Origin: JBCBRD01 sp039819785
GTDB taxonomy: Bacteria; Pseudomonadota; Alphaproteobacteria; Rhizobiales; Hyphomicrobiaceae
DNA: 64,000 nt
NCBI GenBank assembly: GCA_039819785.1
Contig: JBCBRH010000015.1
Span: forward strand, 18,612 to 82,611
Direction: 5' to 3'
A program made the position numbers and the translations under genes. The notes under the pieces were generated by a model, which saw only the letters and a list, made by a program, of their open reading frames with translations, was not told where the DNA came from and ran no database searches. Positions within the stretch are counted from its first letter, which is position 1; every line of letters starts with the position of its first letter. This document shows positions 59,757-64,000 of the stretch, piece after piece.

Positions 59757-60562
59757 TCCTGGAGCCAGCACGTCTCTGCGTGGGCGAGGTTGTCCATAAG
59801 CGGTTGAGGCCAAAACAACATTCTCTGAAATATCCAGTATTCTCATTGCTGCTGGATGTTGACCGCATCGATGATGCCGCGCGCACCACGAAAGGGTTTG
59901 CACGCAATCGTTTTGCACCCGCCAGCTTCCACGACGCAGATCACGGTGCGGACGATGGAACGTCAGTCGGCGACCATGCGCGCGCTCTGTTCTATGAAGC
60001 CGGCCTTCTCGAACGCGGGGCAGACAGCCGCGTGTTGCTGCTCTGCTATCCACGCATTTTTGGTTATGTTTTCAATCCGTTGAGTGTGTTTTACGCTTTC
60101 GACAAGTCCGACACGCTCACTGGGTTGATCTATGAGGTGAACAACACCTTCAAGGAACGCACCAGCTATGTCATCCCGTGCGGCGAACCGTTGGCCGACA
60201 CCACGGGGCAGAACAAGCCGCAACGCGTCTATGCCCAATCCTGCTCGAAACAAATGTTCGTTTCGCCATTTGCCTCGCAAACAGGCTCATACGGCTTTCG
60301 CATCTCCCACCCGGAAGACGGCATCCTGGTCGGGGTGAATTTTCGCGACGCAGACGGACCTTTGCTGAGGACACACTTCAAAGCTGAAGCCGTTCCTTTG
60401 ACCACAACCGCGCTAAACCGCGCCCTTGTGCGGATGCCGCTGATGACACTCAAAGTAATGGCAGCGATCCACTATGAGGCGGCACGGTTATGGATCAAGG
60501 GCGTTCCACTGGTCCGTGGGCAGTCAAAGGCGCGTTACTCTATAAGCTATGCCGACAGATAG
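59753..60562 (+). CDS. DUF1365 family protein
   Basis: 269 residues from ATG 59753, which overlaps the stop of the flavoprotein gene (ATGA), so translation is coupled. DUF1365 blocks are visible: GEVVHKRLRPKQHSLKYPVF, LLCYPRIFGYVFNPLSVFYAF and YEVNNTFKERTSYVIP. The biochemical role is unknown, but the family almost always lies between such a flavoprotein and a CFA-like methyltransferase, which suggests fatty-acid modification. It overlaps the next gene by 14 bases. Confidence 0.9.
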   Translation: MILEPARLCVGEVVHKRLRPKQHSLKYPVFSLLLDVDRIDDAARTTKGFARNRFAPASFHDADHGADDGTSVGDHARALFYEAGLLERGADSRVLLLCYPRIFGYVFNPLSVFYAFDKSDTLTGLIYEVNNTFKERTSYVIPCGEPLADTTGQNKPQRVYAQSCSKQMFVSPFASQTGSYGFRISHPEDGILVGVNFRDADGPLLRTHFKAEAVPLTTTALNRALVRMPLMTLKVMAAIHYEAARLWIKGVPLVRGQSKARYSISYADR

Positions 60563-61838
60563 AACTGGGACATCCACGACAATGCTGAATAAAGACGCCC
60601 TGCAGGCCCCTGAGCTCGAAGCATCTGACATTAAGACACCCCGCGGTTTTGCGGCTGCCCGCGATGCATGGGTTCTGGCAAGCATGAAACGCATGCTGTC
60701 CGGCGTTACATCAGGGTCGATCCGGCTGCGTCTCCCGTCGGGACAGACTGCGGTCATCGGCCATCCAGGTGGTATCGAAACCGATATCGATATGGCCTCA
60801 TTTTCATTGCTGTGGCGCTCCATGCGACGCGGCACACTCGGATTTGCCGAGTGTTACATGAACCATGAAGTCGAAACGTCCAACCTAGGCGACGTCTTCC
60901 GCTTCTTCCTCGATAATTTCGAGCAGTTGGACAACGCCGGTCGGGGTTGGTTCAAGGTCCGGGCAGGCGATCGTTTCGCCCATCGCCGCCGCAGCAACAC
61001 GAAGAGCGGCAGTAAACGCAACATCTCCGCCCACTACGATCTCGGAAACGATTTCTACAAGCCCTGGCTGGATGAGGGCATGACGTATTCCAGCGCGCTC
61101 TTCACACACGAGGACCAATCCCTCAAAGACGCCCAGACGGCGAAATACGAAGCCATCCTGGCAGCCCTTGATATTCAGCCTGGCCACCGCGTGCTCGAGA
61201 TAGGCTGCGGGTGGGGCGGCATGGCTGAGATGCTCGCCAAAGCTGGAGCGCACGTCACAGCGATCACCCTGTCGCGTGAGCAGCTGCGCTATGCCCGGCA
61301 GCGTATTGAAGCCCAAGGCCTGGCAGACCATGTCGATGTCCGGTTCCAGGACTATCGGGATGTCACCGGGACATTTGACCGGATCGTTTCTGTCGAAATG
61401 ATTGAAGCTGTCGGCGAAGAGCATTGGCCGGCCTACTTCAAGACCCTGTCGGAACGGCTCACGCCCGGCGGCCACGCGGTGCTGCAGGCCATCACCATTC
61501 GCGAAGATAGTTTTGAAGCCTACCGGCGCCACCCGGATTTTATCCAGCGCTACATTTTCCCAGGCGGCATGTTGCCGACAATCGAGGCGATGCGCGAAAA
61601 CGCCGAAACAGAGGCCTGCGACTTCGAGATGCTGCAAAGGTTCCGCCACGGATACGCCAAAACGCTGGCCATTTGGCGGGACCGTTTCCTGGCAGCATGG
61701 CCGGAGATTCAAAAGCTGGGCTTTGATGAACGCTTCAAACGCATGTGGATCTATTACCTGACCTACTGCGAAGTCGGGTTTGAGCGCGGCGTCATCGACG
61801 TAGGGCTCTACCGTGTCGAAAAGCGCGACACCCGCTGA
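60549..61838 (+). CDS. Cyclopropane-fatty-acyl-phospholipid synthase family methyltransferase
   Basis: SAM-dependent methyltransferase acting on unsaturated acyl chains of membrane phospholipids. The SAM-binding motif is VLEIGCGWGGMAE, with upstream ISAHYDLGNDFYKPWLDEGM and downstream VSVEMIEAVGEEHW, all typical of CFA synthases; 429 residues. ATG 60549 overlaps DUF1365; ATG 60582 is an alternative. In Rhodobacter sphaeroides a similar gene belongs to the RpoE-ChrR singlet-oxygen regulon; whether this one makes cyclopropane or methyl-branched/furan fatty acids cannot be told here. Confidence 0.93.
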   Translation: MPTDRTGTSTTMLNKDALQAPELEASDIKTPRGFAAARDAWVLASMKRMLSGVTSGSIRLRLPSGQTAVIGHPGGIETDIDMASFSLLWRSMRRGTLGFAECYMNHEVETSNLGDVFRFFLDNFEQLDNAGRGWFKVRAGDRFAHRRRSNTKSGSKRNISAHYDLGNDFYKPWLDEGMTYSSALFTHEDQSLKDAQTAKYEAILAALDIQPGHRVLEIGCGWGGMAEMLAKAGAHVTAITLSREQLRYARQRIEAQGLADHVDVRFQDYRDVTGTFDRIVSVEMIEAVGEEHWPAYFKTLSERLTPGGHAVLQAITIREDSFEAYRRHPDFIQRYIFPGGMLPTIEAMRENAETEACDFEMLQRFRHGYAKTLAIWRDRFLAAWPEIQKLGFDERFKRMWIYYLTYCEVGFERGVIDVGLYRVEKRDTR

Positions 61839-61927
61839 AAATCCATATGTACAGCCTCTCCGTTTAATTTTGCGAATGCATTGCTGCAAAGCAACATCAG
61901 CACAACGGGAAACATTGGAGGCAGACC

Positions 61928-62467
61928 ATGCCAAATGACATGAGCGTTGAGTTCGTGACCGAAGCGGACCAAGCCGCCGTCAGTCCCGTCGGGGGCCCCT
62001 TGGACCTAACAGAATTTCTGGCCGGCCGGTCATCGGCTTGGGGGATCTTCGAAGATCGGTTCGGCACTCTGCGTCGCCGGTTCGTCGTCGAGTTGGATGG
62101 CAATTGGCAGGGTGACGAGTTTGTCCTCGATGAAAGCTTCGTCTTCGACGATGGCGAGCGAATGCAACGCATCTGGCGTATCACGCCCTCGAACGATGGG
62201 ACATTCATGGCCAAGGCTGATGACGTGATCGGGCAGGCCAAAGGCTGGTCCGAAGGCGATACAGTCCGGTTGTCCTACGATTTCTCTCTAAAGATGGGAT
62301 CGAGTGAGTTGGCGGTGCGCTTCGCTGACCGCTTCTACCGCGTCGATGATCGCAACGTAATGAACAAGGCAACCCTTTCGAAATGGGGCGTGACGCTGGG
62401 TGAAATGACGATTTTCTTCCAGCGCGCCGCAAACGAGTCAGCCGCTTCAAGATCGGCCGCCGCCTAA
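61928..62467 (+). CDS. DUF3833 family protein
   Basis: 179 residues; DUF3833-like, with FLAGRSSAWGIFEDRFGTLR, FVLDESFVFDDGERMQRIW and FADRFYRVDDRNVMNKATLS. Members resemble small lipocalin-like barrels and cluster with CFA/DUF1365 genes. No signal peptide or lipobox is seen here, although some family members are lipoproteins. TTGGAGG precedes the ATG. A perfect terminator follows, so it ends this four-gene operon. Confidence 0.88.
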   Translation: MPNDMSVEFVTEADQAAVSPVGGPLDLTEFLAGRSSAWGIFEDRFGTLRRRFVVELDGNWQGDEFVLDESFVFDDGERMQRIWRITPSNDGTFMAKADDVIGQAKGWSEGDTVRLSYDFSLKMGSSELAVRFADRFYRVDDRNVMNKATLSKWGVTLGEMTIFFQRAANESAASRSAAA

Positions 62468-62550
62468 GTCGAAATTGGACCAAGTCGAATCTGAGTTTGC
62501 CGACGCAATAATCAGGAATAAACCGGATTGAAAACTGTTCGAAACGGTGA

Positions 62551-62580
62551 AAGGCTGGGCAGAATTGCCCAGCCTTTTTT
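62551..62580 (+). terminator. Strong intrinsic terminator after the DUF3833 gene
   Basis: AAGGCTGGGCA (62551-62561), loop GAAT, TGCCCAGCCTT (62566-62576) and further T. An 11-pair perfect stem with a T run, 83 bases after the stop codon: the clearest terminator in the window. Confidence 0.93.
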
Positions 62581-62657
62581 ATTGACAAAGTGCTATCTCA
62601 ATTTGCTGGCCAGCACCCCAAAAGGGGCGTTTCACAACATTCCGTATTTTTACCCCT

Positions 62658-62756
62658 AGATCATGTTCAGGAAAGTGTACGCGGTTTTCCGGCCGGAACA
62701 TGCTCGAAAGCAAAAGCTTAGACCCAGCTTTGCGAGTCCATGAAAAGCAAACAGAC
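62658..62756. repeat. Composite palindromic repeat, locus 3 (single, decayed)
   Basis: One A unit at 62659-62705 with changes in the left arm (GATCATGTTC), one base lost and CCGGCCGG in place of CCGCCCGG, then a B unit at about 62718-62756 in which the two arms no longer match well (TTAGACCCAG..CAGACGCTGG). It lies between the convergent DUF3833 and chrR genes, past the terminator. Confidence 0.85.
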
Positions 62757-62903
62757 GCTGGCTGCAATAGTCTTTCCGAGGAACAGAGAGTTCTAAGGAT
62801 TATCTACGATCACCATCAGCGCCAGCGGAGACCTGGAAACTCGTCGGCATTGTTCCGTGTGAGACCGCGAAAGCCCCGCCGAGTTCCCACAGCCTGGACA
62901 GAT

Positions 62904-63566
62904 TTAGATACCAGTGAGCGGCTGAACCATCCGGGCAAAGATGCTCTTGAATTTGGCCTTCTCTTCACTTGCAATCAAGCAGATGCAACCGTGAACCGGG
63001 TCCGCAATCGGAGAATGATCGATCTCATCATCCAGGTCGGCCAAATCGCCGACGCTGAACACGCCCACCTCATCCGTGTACGAGCCCCGCAACAACAGCG
63101 TCAGTTCGGAGCCGCCGTGACCATGCTCAGGCATGACACGCCCGGGAGCAACCTTAAGTAACCGCAAATCACCACTGTTCGCTCCACTGAGCGGTATGGG
63201 ATGATGCCAGACGCCAAACCCGAGGCGCTTCCAATGAATATCGTCAAGATTGTCGCCTAGAACCCGGGCAAGCGGCCCTGGGATCTCACTGCACGAATCA
63301 CTTGATGCACATGGGCGGGTCATCACCTCGTCGTCCATATCGGCTTCGGCCGCGTGGAATTTTGCCCGAGAAACACCACGCTCCATGTGAGCAGGCGCCT
63401 CGTGGGACAGGAATACAGAACCTAACAGCTCCATCTCTGCAACATCCTGAGTGCAGGACTGACACATGGCCAGATGCGTTGCGACGACCGCTGCCAAAGC
63501 TTCTGGCAAGCTGCCCGCCGCGAAGCTCATGAGCGTCGCGTCGTCAGGGTGGTGCAGAATGGCCAT
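62904..63566 (-). CDS. chrR: ChrR-type anti-sigma factor (cupin)
   Basis: Zinc-binding anti-sigma factor that holds RpoE inactive until singlet oxygen or organic peroxides appear. The N-terminal anti-sigma domain has the HxxxCxxC motif in THLAMCQSC plus the N-terminal histidines (MAILHHPDD); the C-terminal cupin has RVMPEHGHGGSELTLLLRGS and HGCICLI. 220 residues. Its ATG follows the rpoE stop with no gap, so it is translationally coupled. It converges on the FAD/DUF1365/CFA operon, its probable regulon partner. Confidence 0.93.
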   Translation of the reverse strand: MAILHHPDDATLMSFAAGSLPEALAAVVATHLAMCQSCTQDVAEMELLGSVFLSHEAPAHMERGVSRAKFHAAEADMDDEVMTRPCASSDSCSEIPGPLARVLGDNLDDIHWKRLGFGVWHHPIPLSGANSGDLRLLKVAPGRVMPEHGHGGSELTLLLRGSYTDEVGVFSVGDLADLDDEIDHSPIADPVHGCICLIASEEKAKFKSIFARMVQPLTGI

Positions 63567-64000
63567 TTAACGTAGATCCTCCACAGACTCGCGCACCTTC
63601 TGGTAGGCCAGCCGCATCCTTGATTTCACCGTGCCCAGAGGAAGTTCCAGCCTCTCGGCAATTTCGCTATGTGACAGACCTTCGAGGTAAGAAAGCGCCA
63701 CGACCTCATATTGATCTGAGGGTAATGTCTTCAACGCAGAATGAACCCGAGCGGATCGTTCACGTTCTGACACAGCCTCATCGGGCGGCATTTCGTTCGA
63801 TGGTTCCTCGTCTCGGCCCTCAGGCAATTCCTGCCATGGTGTCTCGCGACGTAGCCGATCGATGCGCAGGTTTCGGGCGATGGTGAAGATCCATGTGGTC
63901 GCGCTGCCTTTTTCGCCTGAATACAGGCGTGCCTTCCGCCAGACGGTCAGCAGTGTCTCCTGCGCCAGTTCTTCAGCCGTGTTGGGATCAGCTCCCTGCC
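63567..64000 (-). CDS. rpoE: ECF RNA polymerase sigma factor RpoE, partial
   Basis: The window edge cuts the N-terminus; 143 residues remain. Region 2 is visible as AEELAQETLLTVWRKA and WIFTIARNLRIDRLRR, and region 4 as LPSDQYEVVALSYLEGLSHS, IAERLELPLGTVKSRMRLAY. Pairing with a ChrR-type anti-sigma factor places it in the ECF group that responds to singlet oxygen. An apparent short frame from TTG 63827 is just the 3' part of this gene. Confidence 0.94.
   Translation of the reverse strand, partial: QGADPNTAEELAQETLLTVWRKARLYSGEKGSATTWIFTIARNLRIDRLRRETPWQELPEGRDEEPSNEMPPDEAVSERERSARVHSALKTLPSDQYEVVALSYLEGLSHSEIAERLELPLGTVKSRMRLAYQKVRESVEDLR

Overview
This window is a stretch of alphaproteobacterial chromosome, roughly 60% G+C by eye. 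It is probably from the Hyphomicrobiales (Rhizobiales) or a close relative. The evidence for that is the gene order (nuoN-birA-rnj-mce-DUF1467-proS-lolC-lolD-dnaE; rpsB-tsf-pyrH-frr-uppS-cdsA-dxr-rseP-bamA-lpxD-fabZ-lpxA-lpxI-lpxB; trp/moa/moe genes beside lexA; tpiA-secG-pyrG-kdsA), a LexA promoter with a GTTC-N7-GTTC box, and palindromic intergenic repeats resembling rhizobial RIME-type elements. No phage, transposase, CRISPR array, rRNA or complete tRNA gene was seen.

Layout. 1-9392 (+): end of the NADH dehydrogenase operon (nuoM fragment, nuoN), biotin ligase, RNase J, methylmalonyl-CoA epimerase, DUF1467 protein, prolyl-tRNA synthetase and the LolCD lipoprotein exporter. 9393-12100: a small accessory patch with an A+T-rich hypothetical membrane-anchored protein, an ABA4-like membrane protein and an alpha/beta hydrolase. 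12124-33835 (+): replicative polymerase DnaE, then the translation/isoprenoid/envelope supercluster rpsB to lpxB, which covers ribosome factors, UMP kinase, undecaprenyl-PP and CDP-DAG synthesis, Dxr, RseP, BamA and lipid A synthesis. 33864-39408: gltX (-), comEC (+) and lexA (-). 39448-48145 (-): moeA, moaC, trpC, trpD, trpG, a SixA-type phosphatase, trpE and a PpiD-like foldase. 48648-57903: tpiA, a secreted hypothetical, secG, pyrG, PilZ, an M15-type peptidase, an orphan M42 peptidase of the NAGGN family, a DUF1194 vWA protein and kdsA. 58000-64000: a 53-residue secreted peptide gene, then a FAD oxidoreductase/DUF1365/cyclopropane-synthase/DUF3833 operon facing an rpoE-chrR pair, which is the gene set associated with the singlet-oxygen stress response.

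Most of the window is ordinary core genome. The most interesting points are: an LpxI that carries a second, degenerate copy of its catalytic domain; a ribosomal protein S2 with a long C-terminal extension behind a highly structured 5' leader; a family of composite palindromic repeats at three loci, one of which contains the lexA stop codon; a LexA box placed exactly between the -35 and -10 elements about 190 bp upstream of lexA; an NAGGN-type M42 hydrolase without its partner genes; and a previously unlisted small secreted peptide gene. No clearly novel multi-gene system was found. Several starts were moved from the longest open frame on the basis of ribosome binding sites, signal peptides or family length, as stated in each entry.
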